Below, piece by piece: positions 30,941 through 41,710 of a stretch of DNA of 64,000 nucleotides (the stretch's first letter is position 1; each line of letters opens with the position of its first letter). Below the pieces are notes generated by a model, which worked only from the letters and a program-made list of their open reading frames with translations, ran no database searches and had not been told where the DNA came from. The stretch spans positions 248,001-312,000 of the forward strand of contig JADLSH010000316.1 in NCBI GenBank assembly GCA_016169945.1, given 5' to 3'. This DNA comes from Trachythela sp. YZ-2020. Taxonomy: Eukaryota; Cnidaria; Anthozoa; Malacalcyonacea; Clavulariidae. A program made the translations under genes and the position numbers.

Positions 30941-33900
30941 TTACACCTGTCCAAACCCAAAGTACTCCTCTATGGCATCATCCAGTACTTTCTCGAAATC
31001 CTTACTGTTGCTGTAGTGCACTGGGAACATGATGCTAGGATCACATGTAGCAACAGTTGGACGACACCTGCATTGTGTAGGACAACCATGCTTGAATTTG
31101 AGCATAATGTGCACTTCAGCACCAAGGGGTGTGATAGTATTGCTTCCTGTTATAAACCTGTACAGCTTGGACAATGGATTTTCTTCACCTGCAGCTAGAA
31201 GGAAGTCCAGTTATGAAATAATTTAATTAAGTTTTCCTATTGATTGATTGTCACACTACACAAGTTGCAAGAAAGTTATATGGGAAATTTATACCTTCTC
31301 TTGTTTCCACTTCTTGGACATAATCACAAAAAAACTTGTGAATATTTACTTCTTCTGTTTTTTTGTTGCTGCCTTCTTCACTGCCATCCACAATAATATT
31401 ATCCAGGATTTTATCAACTGTTAACTGGAAGTGGGCCGCACCTTCTATGGTAAACATTGTTGCCATAACCTCTGTGTGATTCCTAATTTTCTCCAGACTC
31501 CAAAAAGCAGCAAACCAGATGTCAAATGGTCCATCATTGCCAACATGTGATGTATCCCTCCAATCACTAATGACCTGAAAAACATAGGAAGCAGCCTGCA
31601 CTGAACATATTCCTTTTATTCTTAACCCATAACAAACTACAGTATGTGTCAGATTGATCCTTACTTTGTTTTGTACACTGTCTAACACTATTAGATTTAA
31701 CTTGTTAAAGTGGCACTAGCATCAAATTTTTTATAGTCTTAAATGAAAGTACTCTTAAAACTGCATAGTAACTTCTTTTGAAGATTTTTGTTTCCATGCT
31801 TAGTTGTTGAGATATTTCATTTTATTAGCAACCATGTGACATCATTGACTCACAAAGGTTGTCTGGCATTTAGATTGAACAACATAATCTGGTGTTACAC
31901 TGAGTTGTAAATGCATAAAAATAATTAAACTGGCACAAACTTAATTACATACCGGATGATTTCATCTCGGGTACTTAAATTCTCTTTAGAAGGGACACCT
32001 CGATATCCAATGGACTGTAAAACATCAAGTGTGGTGTCTTCAGACAACAAGGCCCTCACTTCTTCATCAGTTGTGCATTTATTTATCTGAATGTTGAATC
32101 ATAAAATCAATACATAATTAAGGCATAGAACCAAGAAGATTCCTCTTTTGATGTAAATGATTTATAAGCTGATCAATGGATCAAAAGCTCCTGAAGTATT
32201 TATGGCAAATTTAACTGGTATTTACTGTACATTATATAACCTATTGTACCTTATCTATTTCCTTCTTGATTTATTCATCTTCCACATGCTCCAACCAATT
32301 GTATGGATGTATACTGCATATTCCTCTTACAGCATAATCAAACACATTCTCAGATAGCAAGCAAGGGGCTGGTCCTTCTTGGGCAAGAGATGACGCCATC
32401 AGCTCACCAGCAACCTTGAATTCTTCGTTTCCCAATGCTCGAGTGTTAACCAATGGATATCCAGTTGAATTGAATAAGGCGAACTTGATGTGCTGCAAAG
32501 CATCTGCAAAGCAAAATAGAAAGCAAATGCTTCATTACAACTAATTCAACATTAGAGACTTAGAAAGGGGCCATTACAGTATGTGTCAACATAAATTACC
32601 ATTCACATAAGTTACCAATTATTAAATAATTCTTGCCTGTAAAGAATTCCCGCCTTGGTCCACCTCCATACACTGCTGGTTCACCAGAGAAGGTAATCTT
32701 AAGGATTGCCTCAGGCTTAAACCATTTTTTCCTCCTAGCATCCACATAGTCATTGAAACATTCACGTCTCCGGATGTTCACTCTGTTTCTGGTTGTACGG
32801 ATCACATTACTTTGAAGCTTTTCAACTACTTTCTTTCGAGCTTCCTCAGACTGATGCCCAAGATCACCCAACTCATCAGGGAGATCAATAAGGATAATCT
32901 GCATTCTCGCTGGGTTGAACATCGCCAATTATGTCTACCCAGTTTTCTGCACACAGGTCTGCATGTTCTTCAATGTCAGTCCGAGAGAAATAACCCAGGC
33001 GTGTGGGACATTGATGGGGCACCAGATACTTCTCTATGCCATATTTACTTGGTATTAATGATGATTGTTGGCCAGTGTTGGTTTTTGTCGGCAGTTGGTT
33101 GTTTATGGTGCTGGTTGATCCACTGACTGGCATTTGCCAGGTGTTATCACTGCTTGTGGTTGGTAGTGAAGTTGAGGATGATTGCACTGGTTTCTTGACT
33201 ACCATAGAAGTTATCTCTTCAAATTCTGCATCATTGCAGCTGCTATCATCAGACAACGAGTTTTCAAAGTCTGATTCAGTACAGAGCCAAAAATACATTT
33301 TTGAATATGGTATAAGTAAATCCTTCTTGTACTCAGATAATACAAATGGCATACTGCTCTTTGGCAGGGTCTTCACAATTGACAAATCATGGTACAATAT
33401 GACATATTTGCAATCTTTATTAAATTGTTGATGGTGACGGGCATGTTTGTCAACTGCTTTTTGTAAAAGATTTGCAGCATCACTATCTGAGGAGATTGCA
33501 ATTGTTATTGTCCTTGATTTAACTTTGGTCAATGTGCCATCACCGTTCTTGTCTTGCACCAAGCCAACTTTAACTTTTACCTCTTCAGATTGTTTTGCCC
33601 GCTTGCCTCCAGTTTTTGGCTTGAATCTTGACGATCGATCATTTTCCTTTCTCTTGCGAAAGGCCTCCAACGATAGTGGTTCAGCTTGTTTGGTTGTACT
33701 TGCACCTTGTTTCGCGCTACTTGACAAATGTTCTGATGCAGCTTAAAATAACACAAGGTATTTTTGCATGTAGTTTATCCATATATATATACAATATCCA
33801 CACTCTTCTTGTACACAATATTGATGAGTCAAATAAATAGAAAAACTCATAGAAATATACTAAATTATACATGGGGTACATGTAGGAAACAGAAACACTT

Positions 33901-34129
33901 CAAAAAACTATTAATGTATAGGAAATATTTTTTAAGACCACGTGGCCAAACCACATGTAAATATATTAAACGTGGCCAAACCACATGTAAATATATTAAA
34001 ACGATTTATATTGGAGGTTATACATAAATTTACATATTAATACATACCAGGGCTAGATGAGCACACGCCACAGTTGTGGCAATATTTGGCATTATCTATT
34101 ATCTTTGTGCCGCAGTTTTGACAAAACAT
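30941..34129 (-). pseudogene. zinc-ribbon HECT-type E3 ubiquitin ligase carried by the transposon
   Basis: Six exons are inferred: 34048-34129, 32637-33741, 32250-32503, 31953-32086, 31295-31574 and 30941-31194. Exon 1 is a double-CxxC zinc ribbon (MFCQNCGTKIIDNAKYCHNC). Exon 2 has a Ser/Lys-rich linker, HADLCAENWVDIIG and the HECT start ILKITFSGEPAVYGGGPRRE. Later exons give the N-lobe (TEVMATMFTIEGAAHFQLTV) and the C-lobe, FITGSNTITPLGAEV, ending with the catalytic Cys in RPTVATCDPSIMFPVHY and GFGQV, as in G2E3-like HECT proteins. Such ligases form a thioester with ubiquitin. Lesions are a frameshift near 32890, TAA at 32271-32273, and a phase mismatch between exons 4 and 5. Intron 2 has a GC donor (GCAAGA). 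Confidence 0.8.
33932..33998. repeat. 30-bp tandem duplication in HECT intron 1
   Basis: CGTGGCCAAACCACATGTAA followed by ATATATTAAA occurs twice in direct tandem. The unit contains a small palindrome, GTGGCCAAACCAC. Confidence 0.85.
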
Positions 34130-34189
34130 TTTTCACACCTTCGATACAGTTTCCACAAAGAGCACTTTACAAAAATTCATATAGAGATA

Positions 34190-34536
34190 AACCGTAATCA
34201 ATACTTCATGTAGTACACACAAGATGAACATGCGCGCGCACTAGTTGTAACTTTCTACGGAAGAGCCATACAATTTCCAAGGAACAGCGACACATATTAC
34301 ATGGAAGAACTATACTTTTTCTACGGAAACGTTACACGTTTTCTATGGAACAACTACACATTTTCTACGGAAAGACTGCATATTTTCTACGGAAAGGGTG
34401 CATATTTTCTACGGAAAAGCTGTGCATATGCACTTCTACGGAAGCGTTGTGCATCTTTCACGGAAAAGCTACAGCTTTTCTAAGGAAGTGCTTCGCATTT
34501 TCTATGGAACGCGTGTGTCCCTAACGGGCCACCGTA
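34190..34536 (-). repeat. right TIR of the IS3EU-like element
   Basis: Inverted counterpart of 28841-29167, about 20 bp longer because one TTTTCTACGGAAAG unit is duplicated (34371-34412). Otherwise it is nearly identical, indicating recent insertion. Confidence 0.85.
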
Positions 34537-34554
34537 CAAAACGGAGTTCACGGG

Positions 34555-35143
34555 TTACAAAAGGTTGAGAGCTTTCAAGATAGCCCCACGGTAACTCCGA
34601 TACAAATAATACTGTCCTTGGGCATTACAATGCACGCCATCGGAGGATAGCAATGCACGATCGGTTCGAAAAATTCCCGATGGTCCCAAGCAAAAATTCC
34701 ATTCCCCCCGCAAGGATCACGGACAAATATTGCCGCAAAATAGTGGCCTTGGCATTAAAGCCAAGGTCGGGTCCTTGAGCAAAAGGGATATTGCGGTTTA
34801 TAACCTGGCACACCCCAACAACTCGAACGTTATATGTGTGCCTTAAAACATGCACAAGGTCGTCGATTTTAGACCCCACAACCTCAGGGGCGTGGGTCGA
34901 CAAATCGTTAGTCCCAGGCTCCAAGATTACAATATCGGGCTTATACTTATGCACCGAATACAAATCATACTTAAGGACCTTTTCGACGGTTCGGCCACCC
35001 GTCCCTAACAAAGAAATATAGTCAGATTCGGGGAGATGAAAATTAGAAGCAGCACGTGTATCAAAGTGCGCATCTAAATCATCTCGCAAACGACGGACAA
35101 AAGAATGACCGAGAATTAAAAAACTTGGGACACAACTTGACAT
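34555..35143 (-). pseudogene. SGNH hydrolase-like protein, copy 2
   Basis: Nearly identical to copy 1: GHSFVRR, GTNDLS and the same G/C-run frameshift before the DGVHCNAQG dyad. A few substitutions differ (for example P for L in VILEPGTND). The shared frameshift shows it predates duplication of the array unit. The unit is truncated at about 35410, after CCAATAATTCCTTTG. Confidence 0.75.
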
Positions 35144-35410
35144 GATAAAGAATATCAGAGAAAGATGAATACCTTATAAATTGACTTCAGCCAGAGAGTT
35201 GGCCTTGCGCTACCAGGTTGAAGAGCAGAATGAACTGGTGCACATACTGCTGTAGATTATATCGCCACTCCTATCCCCTTCCTGCGCATTACATTCATGT
35301 GACTACGAATTACGGTGAAAATACCCACGTGTCCCATTACAATAGCTCCTTATCTATAAAATTAGATGCAGGAAGCAATAAATACTTTATTGGTATGCCA
35401 ATAATTCCTT

Positions 35411-36355
35411 TGTGTTTTTTGATAATTCAGTGGTTGGTGGTTAAAAATTTTCTTAGACAAACTGTCAAGAAATGCATAAACATGTCGTATTTGTGTGGGT
35501 TTTTGTCGTTGCATCTTGACAGCTTAAAAACTGTACACATAGTGTTACCTAAATCAATGCCTAAATGGTTAATTTTTGGCACGTAGAACTGTGCATAAAT
35601 TTGGTATGGTTTTGTACCTTTAAATATCAAAATAGCACAGATTTTCGCGTTTCTCGTCGCCGTTGAATGTGAACTTTCAAGCAAAAAAGTATATTTCAAA
35701 CTCAGAAACAGCTACGAATCTTTATTCGCCGTTTATGTCCCGTTGTTATTTGTTGGCTGGCTTTTTCCATCTCGTTTGGATTTAAAACTATTATAATTTT
35801 GTTCATATTCTATTGACAATTCCGAGGAATATTTAACAAGCGGGGACGAAGGGAGAAAAATCAAAACGGTGGCCGTGCTTTATTGCGTCATAAAGCACGC
35901 GCAATTAGCCAATCAAATTGCTCGTTAGATACTACTTATAATATAATGTATTTTAAAGATAATTATGATATTTTTGCTGATACTTTGGTGCGTAACATCA
36001 CTGTACCCGATGTTGCATATTTATAAAGGGAATCAAACGTGCATTTATGAACGATTCAAACCATCCCTGTCACAGTGCTTTGCCAAAATTAATTAACAAT
36101 CAGTAAATTTAAGGAACATTGACCGGAATCGCAATATATCATTCTTCTCTGGAACTGAAAGGCATAAACTTTCTTTTTCAGGAAGAGCTTGTAAATATTT
36201 GTAAATTGTTTTAACTTCTTAGTTAGTTTTCTAAATTATCTAACAAAATTTGTAATATAAAGACATATTCACAGCATATACTTTCTTAACAAGTAATTGT
36301 AAGTCCATTGTACTTTTTTATCTTAAGATGGATGAATAAAGCTATTATTATTATC
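35411..36355. other. no gene; contains a dispersed repeat
   Basis: 35949-36050 (GTATTTTAAAGATAATTATG ... GAATCAAACGTGC) is an inverted copy of 22812-22915 within element T. Nothing else is recognised. Confidence 0.6.
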
Positions 36356-36545
36356 ATTTTAGGATATCATCTTAGGATATCCTTTTAGGATATCATCTTA
36401 GATTGTCATTTTAGGATATCATAGAATATCTTAGGATATCATCTTAGGATATCGTACAGTATCTTAGGATATTATACAGTATCTTAGAATATCGTCTTAG
36501 GATTTCACAGAATATCGTAGGATATCCTACAGTATCTTACAGAAG
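36356..36545. repeat. TTAGGATATCAT satellite
   Basis: Imperfect tandem array of units such as TTAGGATATCATC and TTAGGATATCGTACAGTATC. GATATC is a palindrome in most units. Confidence 0.88.
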
Positions 36546-37020
36546 TAAAATCTGTTTCGTTTTCGCTCAGGCATGTCTGGGGAGTTGATTGTTTAGCTTT
36601 GTATAATATACTAATTTTATTACTAGATTTAATAGCTTTCACCTAACAAGACATGGCAACGCCTAGAATTGTGTTAGCTTTCTGTTTTAAATTTGTCGTA
36701 TATATTGTATGTCTCGCTGTTTTACATAATCTAATGTTAAATGTATTTTTGTTTGCAATGCCAATGATTAACTTCGCATTCGCAATATTGGTAATAAAAT
36801 GAAAGCTTTTATTCTTTTAAAAGTTAAGTTTATATATTCGCCTAGCAAACATATATTTGTATTGCTCTATAAGACTTTAGCGACGCTTGCGTATATACTA
36901 TGCCGATAAACTTGAAGATCTTCTCGTTTTGGATAGCTATATTTACAGTTTACTAGATACGAGAATATATCTATTATGCCCATCGCTTAGCTATTGTGAT
37001 GAAAATGCACAGTAAGCATA

Positions 37021-37400
37021 AGGTTTAGGTGGATGGATATTTCGAGTGAAATATTATATACATTATTTTAGACCTGAACGGGAACGGCTGCGAAAAATGC
37101 AACTCTAAGTCCTCCGACAGGAATTGAATCTGCGGCCCTTATCACAACCCCCAGTACCCGCATCTATATATATATATATACCTGAACTTGTGGTTAACGC
37201 TTGGCAACTGGACTCTGTAGCTCAGTGGTCAGAGCGCTGCACCGGAATCGCAGGGTCGCAGGTTCAATTCCTGTCGGAGGACTTAGAGTTGCATTTTTCG
37301 CAGCCGTTCCCGTTCAGGTCTAAAATAATGTATATAATATTTCACTCGAAATATCCATCAACCTAAACCTTCTACATCAATTTCAATCGAGTGAGATGCA
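37021..37400. mobile_element. palindromic tRNA-related SINE (second copy)
   Basis: Same family as 11395-12456 but without its MITEs, so it supplies empty sites for both. Left AGACCTGAACGGGAACGGCT and right AGCCGTTCCCGTTCAGGTCT are inverted, enclosing a (TA)n run and a tRNA-like segment. Confidence 0.75.
37210..37284 (+). repeat. tRNA-like segment with A and B boxes
   Basis: The A-box TAGCTCAGTGG and B-box-like GGTTCAATTCC are about 35 bp apart. It starts GACTCTGTAGCTCAGTGG and ends CTGTCGGAGG; the arms CTCTGT and GGAGG pair poorly. It is a SINE promoter head rather than a tRNA gene, because it is embedded in the repeat. Confidence 0.6.
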
Positions 37401-37974
37401 GAAAAAAAACATCGTAAGCATAAAACTGTTGTTTCGCCCAAACAAGTCCTTTGACTTAATCCCCTAACGAATTAAGCTTTTTTGTTTTTTACCTGTTATA
37501 GTTTACATTTGCAACAAGTACGTCAAAATATTTATGTTTCTAACCCCAAAACGACAATGTTTGTATCTGCTTGTAAATATCGCTTGTATAGATATAAATA
37601 AACGCTTGGAAATTTGTAAGGTTTAAACCCCTGTATGAACTATAATATCTATCTCTGTTAACTCTTTAGGTCGTAATATTGGTCGACTCAGAAAGCCGTT
37701 TATTTCGCATAACGCTATCATAGGTCAAGCGTCGCTATATTGGTTGTCTAAGAAAGAAACACTTCACTAGATACGAGACATGAGATAAATCAATGCGATA
37801 TTTTTTGCACACAAAACATGCTTCACTCGCCAAACTTGCCTTGTCTTGCGATGTCATTGCATATTAATGAGGATTGAGAGGTCTCAAAGGAGTAGGACCG
37901 AGTTGCATAATTAATTAATGTTTATGTTAACGATCATGCGGCTCCCCTCATATGCTAACGATCATGCGGCACAC
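37401..37974. other. no gene recognised
   Basis: AT-rich spacer between the SINE and the minisatellite. It ends with a short direct repeat, AACGATCATGCGGC, at about 37929 and 37957. Confidence 0.45.
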
Positions 37975-38165
37975 CTCGCGGCGCCCCTAGCGGCTCCCCT
38001 AGCGGCTCCCCTAGCGGCTCCCCTAGCGGCTCCCCTAGCGGCTCCCCTAGCGGCGTCCCTAGCGGCGCACCTAGCGGCGCACCTAGCGATGCCTCTTGCT
38101 GCGCACCTAGCGGCGCCCCTTGCTGCGCCCCGTGCGGCCCCCTTGCGGAACCCCTTGCAAAACAA
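37975..38165. repeat. GC-rich 12-bp minisatellite (GCGGCTCCCCTA)n
   Basis: About 15 units of GCGGC(T/G)CCCCTA and variants. Because the unit is a multiple of 3, all frames stay open over it, producing spurious Ala/Pro/Leu and Gly-rich ORFs. GC content is strikingly above its surroundings, about 330 bp before the intact gene. Confidence 0.9.
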
Positions 38166-38493
38166 TATATATTACTACCAATAACGGCTAGGCATTTATT
38201 TGTCAACTCTTACCTCTTTTGTACCAATTCGATTAAAATTCCCAAATGCGATCAGATCTAAAGTTGACGTCGAAATGCCATTGTCCCACTTTTGGAAATT
38301 AAGTTAAAACCATCTAAGTTTCTGCATGTCAAAGCTCGCCCAAAACGCAGGTAATGCTATTCAAAAACCGCGAAACTAGCATCCCTCGGATCCGACCCTG
38401 AGTTTATCTTGAAATTAGAAACAGTAACCCATATGCAATATTATGCGCTAAATCCAACCTGTATTATTTCTAGTTGCTGAATCCAAATGCTCG

Positions 38494-39540
38494 ATGGGTG
38501 CATCCAGCTCGTCAAGTTCCATGTCCTCAAATCCTACCAAGTCAAGAAAATACAACGTATATTTTGATCCTAAATCTGATTCACCATGTGGAAAAAACTA
38601 TATTATTGATGATGAAAACCTTAGAGACGAACTGGAAAAAATAATTGACGACAGCGAATCCATTCAAAGAATATGTGTCTTTAAATGTAAACTTTCCTCT
38701 TGGCAGCTTACACAGTTTGTGTTCAACCATCAGTTTGTTGTGGTTGAAACGATTGCTTGGTGGTGGTCTTTTGAAAAGAATGCTGAAGGAATCACTATTC
38801 AAAGGAGCAAAGAACTAACCTATGTGCTAGACTATTACAGGAGGGAGGGGCGACCGAAAAGTATACTAGAGATGAGTAGTGACAATGGTAGAGGAAGAAT
38901 TAAAGCTTTGGTTGACTTTTTGTATAACAATGACGAGCTGAAGAAATCATACAATTGGATTCATGAAAACTCTAAACATTTTGCAAAGAGATTATTTGAC
39001 GAGTTTGCACAATCCAAGAAACATGATACATATATGTTATCTGCCAGAGAAACGTCACATGCACAAGAGAGCTCTACTAGTAAGGCCCAATTTACTACAC
39101 ATGTAGAAGAATGGAGTCGTCAAGTGTATTTTGATCCTGATTCTGATTCACCAAGTGGACAATATTATGATATTGACGACAAAAGGCTTAGAGATGAAAT
39201 GGAAAGAATAATCGATGATAGCGAATTAATAGAGAAAATTCGGTTGTACAAATGCAATATTTCCAGTTGGTTGCAGACGGGCAATACTTCCGATCGGTCA
39301 TGCTTCATAGATCATCGACCGTGTATGGTGGTTAAAACATCGCACTACTGCTGGTCTATCGATCAAAATAGCGAAGGAAAAACCGTTCAAAGAAGAAACG
39401 ATTTAGCTGAGGTAAAAGACTACTACAGAAGAAACAAGCGACCAACAGCAATAGAAGAAATGAGTTATGAAACGGCTGATTTAGTTGGAGTAAAGATGAA
39501 AGACTTTGTCTTTCGCATAAGGTTTAGTTTCTTTGAATAA
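38494..39540 (+). CDS. uncharacterised protein with a duplicated ~130-aa domain
   Basis: The only long intact ordinary ORF: 348 codons, TGA-free to a TAA at 39538-39540 that overlaps AATAAA, a likely polyadenylation signal. After a Ser-rich start (MGASSSSSSMSS), a module starts at about residue 20 (VYFDPKSDSPCGKNYIIDDE) and again at about 210 (VYFDPDSDSPSGQYYDIDDK). Each continues with RDE(L/M)E(K/R)IIDDSE, KC..SSW, a His (NHQFVVVET / DHRPCMVVKT), WSFEKNAEGITIQR / WSIDQNSEGKTVQR and a YYRR..RP segment. Module 1 ends ENSKHFAKRLFDEFA. The His-then-WS-then-N(x)HFA order recalls circularly permuted papain-like (LRAT/PPPDE) folds, but the expected Cys is Ser, so an inactive enzyme is possible (inference). 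The frame stays open upstream to a TTATTTCTAG acceptor, so it may be a 3' exon. Confidence 0.7.
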   Translation: MGASSSSSSMSSNPTKSRKYNVYFDPKSDSPCGKNYIIDDENLRDELEKIIDDSESIQRICVFKCKLSSWQLTQFVFNHQFVVVETIAWWWSFEKNAEGITIQRSKELTYVLDYYRREGRPKSILEMSSDNGRGRIKALVDFLYNNDELKKSYNWIHENSKHFAKRLFDEFAQSKKHDTYMLSARETSHAQESSTSKAQFTTHVEEWSRQVYFDPDSDSPSGQYYDIDDKRLRDEMERIIDDSELIEKIRLYKCNISSWLQTGNTSDRSCFIDHRPCMVVKTSHYCWSIDQNSEGKTVQRRNDLAEVKDYYRRNKRPTAIEEMSYETADLVGVKMKDFVFRIRFSFFE

Positions 39541-39624
39541 AACACTTAGTCTAATAGAGTGCTTTAGGGGTGCAACAACACCCATGGGTTAAAGCGCAAG
39601 GCAAAACGAAAAGTCACTCAATTA

Positions 39625-40195
39625 TTAGGCTTGAGTTGAATAATAGCAACAAATACTCGGCCCAGCATATTGAGGACGACGGAGAAGTGGACAATATCGT
39701 CGTCCAGTAAACCACAAGACCTCGAACCTCGCAGACACAGTAATAAAAATACCGGAATCAACAACCCAGTATCAGCACAAAAACGAAAGATTGCCATCCT
39801 GGGGGACTCAATGATCAAGCACTTATACCCTAGAAAACTTCAACATGGGCTTAAACATAAAGTCATAGTAAAAACATTCCCGGGTGCGCATGTAGAGGAT
39901 ATGAGCCATTACGTGAAGCCAACCCTAGCCACAAATCCAGGGCGCCGAAGTCATTTTACATATTGGTACAAACGACTTGAAAATAAGACATCAAGCTGAG
40001 GTTATCAGAAATTATAACCGGAAGCGACGACGAAAGTGTAGCTGATAAGTTAAATCTTTATACGAAATTGGGGACGCGTTAAGAACACTAATATAAAGAG
40101 AGGTCACTTAACTAATTACGGACTCCATCTAAATAAAAGTGGTTCGGCGGTCCTAGCTAAGAATATCAAATATTATGTAAGTAACAATATGCATC
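39625..40195 (+). pseudogene. LINE-B ORF1 with SGNH esterase
   Basis: NNSNKYSAQHIEDDGEVDN is homologous to the LINE-A linker. The esterase block I is KIAILGDSMIKHLYPRKLQ, followed by VKTFPGAHVEDM, a HILVQTTLK-type GTND region in another frame (39950-39985), and the C-terminal LTNYGLHLNKSGSAVLAKNI (about 40110-40170), the Asp-His region with Asn/Tyr in place of the usual DGxH spacing. It is frameshifted several times. Confidence 0.7.
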
Positions 40196-41407
40196 GACTG
40201 TGTAAGGAAATTCTAGCACTCAGCTCCGACGATGCCAGCCAGTATTAATTCTCCAAATAGCACAGTGAAACATGATAATAAACCTTATCCAAGGTTAAAA
40301 TGCATGAGTAAATGAGGTAAGCTTCGATTTACTAAGTATATTAATGAAACAAGACTTGACGACTCTAGACACAACGATGAAGTCAAGATCGCAGGTTTTG
40401 ACATAGTAAGAAAAGATAGAAATCGAAACGGTGGAGGTGTTGCAATCTACTTACAAAATCTACACCGCAATGCTTCAGTAGCAGGCACAGACATAGAGGA
40501 AATTTGCCTCATAATAAAATAAACTTAAACTTCCTACAAAAATATGGAACCTGTCATAATAGGCGATCTAAACTTAATGATCTAATAGATGTTTTCATTT
40601 ACAACAACGCATTAAGTGTCCGACAAGGGTTATCATTACCACCAAAACTTAGTAGGATCTAATTCTAACAAAAATAGACGATACAAAGACTGTGAATTCC
40701 TGGGTAATACACTTTGGGATAAGTGATCATAACCTTGTTTTTATATGCAGAAAAATTAGCATCCCAAAAGAGAAGCCTAAAATTGTCGAACAAGACAATT
40801 TAAACATTTTAATGCGGCTCAATTTCAATATGATTTAGGTAATGTGTTTAGTTCGTTTCCAAGCTATACAGTTCCAAACATAGCATGGCAAGCTTGGAAA
40901 GAAACTTTCCTTGAATTTGCTGATCTTCATGCACCAGTCAGACAACGAAAGGTTAAAAGCGAATACAAACCATGGTTAACTAATGAAATCAAAACTATGA
41001 GTTACCGTAGAGATTATCTAAAGAAAAAAGCAATTAGTCTTAAATCTGCAACATTTCATGAATCGTATAAACGTTGCAGAAACCAAGTAAATCGCGTAAT
41101 TAAGGAAGCAAAAGTTAACTACTATAAATCAAAATTAGAAAATAGTAACAATGCCAAAGATTGCTGGAAAGTTATAACTGAACTTCTTAATTAACAAACA
41201 ATCCAAATGCACGCAAATTATTGAGGTAAAAGTCAACGGCAGTAAAGTAGCTGGTGTCATGAACATTGCAAACGAATTCAACAAATTTTTCTCCACAATA
41301 GGATCAAGGTTAGCGAATGATATTACACCAACTGATTTTGATCCCCTTAGCTATCCAAAGTCTTTGAATTGAAGAATATAACCCATTCGGAATTGGAGAG
41401 CGTAGTA

Positions 41408-41700
41408 CACACGTAAAAACGCACAAGTTGTAACAAACCTGCAGCAGACTTGTGTCTTGTAGCAAGTCTGCATCAACATCTTGTCAACATGATGTGTTCG
41501 CACTGCTTGTCCCATGATGTTGAAACAGCCTTGTAACAACTTGTTCACGTTCTTGCAGCAAGGTTGTTGTGACAGAGCCGTAGCAAGGTTGTTGCCAACA
41601 AGGTCAACAACTTGGTACAGGTTTGTTGACACGGAGCTGTATCAAGCTTGTCGAAATCAATCCGTGACAAGCTCGATTCAACAAGTTTGTAACAAACATG
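41408..41700. repeat. left subterminal array of CAAGTTGTAACAA-like motifs
   Basis: Many variants of CAAG(C/T)TTGT, AACAAG and TTGTAGCAAG occur in both orientations. The counterpart is at 60300-60555. Confidence 0.7.
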
Positions 41701-41710
41701 GCGGCTCGCG

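Larger units (their letters stand above)
28841..34536. mobile_element. IS3EU-like DNA transposon with integrase and HECT genes
   Basis: The complete 5,696-bp element has termini TACGGTGGCCCGTTAGGGAC / GTCCCTAACGGGCCACCGTA. CAAAAC is duplicated at 28835-28840 and 34537-34542, and the empty site is visible in the first array unit at 26531 (AGTACAAAACGGAG). TIRs span 28841-29167 and about 34190-34536; the right one has an extra repeat unit. Two convergent spliced genes fill the interior: integrase (plus) and HECT ligase (minus). As recalled, IS3EU elements have TAY termini and 6-bp duplications, which fits. This copy is inactive. Confidence 0.88.
21912..35410 (-). mobile_element. tandem array of a YR-SGNH element with two nested transposons
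   Basis: A unit of about 2.3 kb recurs head to tail. A leading remnant with an internal deletion lies at 21912-22160. A block with the YR fragment and hairpins spans 25196-26530. A full SGNH block lies at 26530-27510, a second YR block at 27511-28840, and a second SGNH block at 34537-35410. Element T splits the first remnant from its YR block, and the IS3EU-like element splits the last YR and SGNH blocks. The uninterrupted junctions at 27510 and 26530 provide both empty sites. On the coding (minus) strand the order is SGNH then YR. Both genes are incomplete. Confidence 0.8.

Noticed and set aside
36356..36545. CRISPR-like array
   Set aside because: Units are degenerate, contiguous and lack unique spacers; it is a satellite in a eukaryotic genome.
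37210..37284. Functional tRNA gene
   Set aside because: A and B boxes are present, but stems pair poorly and the segment is embedded in a dispersed palindromic repeat; called a SINE head instead.
37918..38206. Long Ala/Pro/Leu and Gly-rich open frames in three frames
   Set aside because: Artefact of a GC-rich 12-bp minisatellite whose unit length is a multiple of three.
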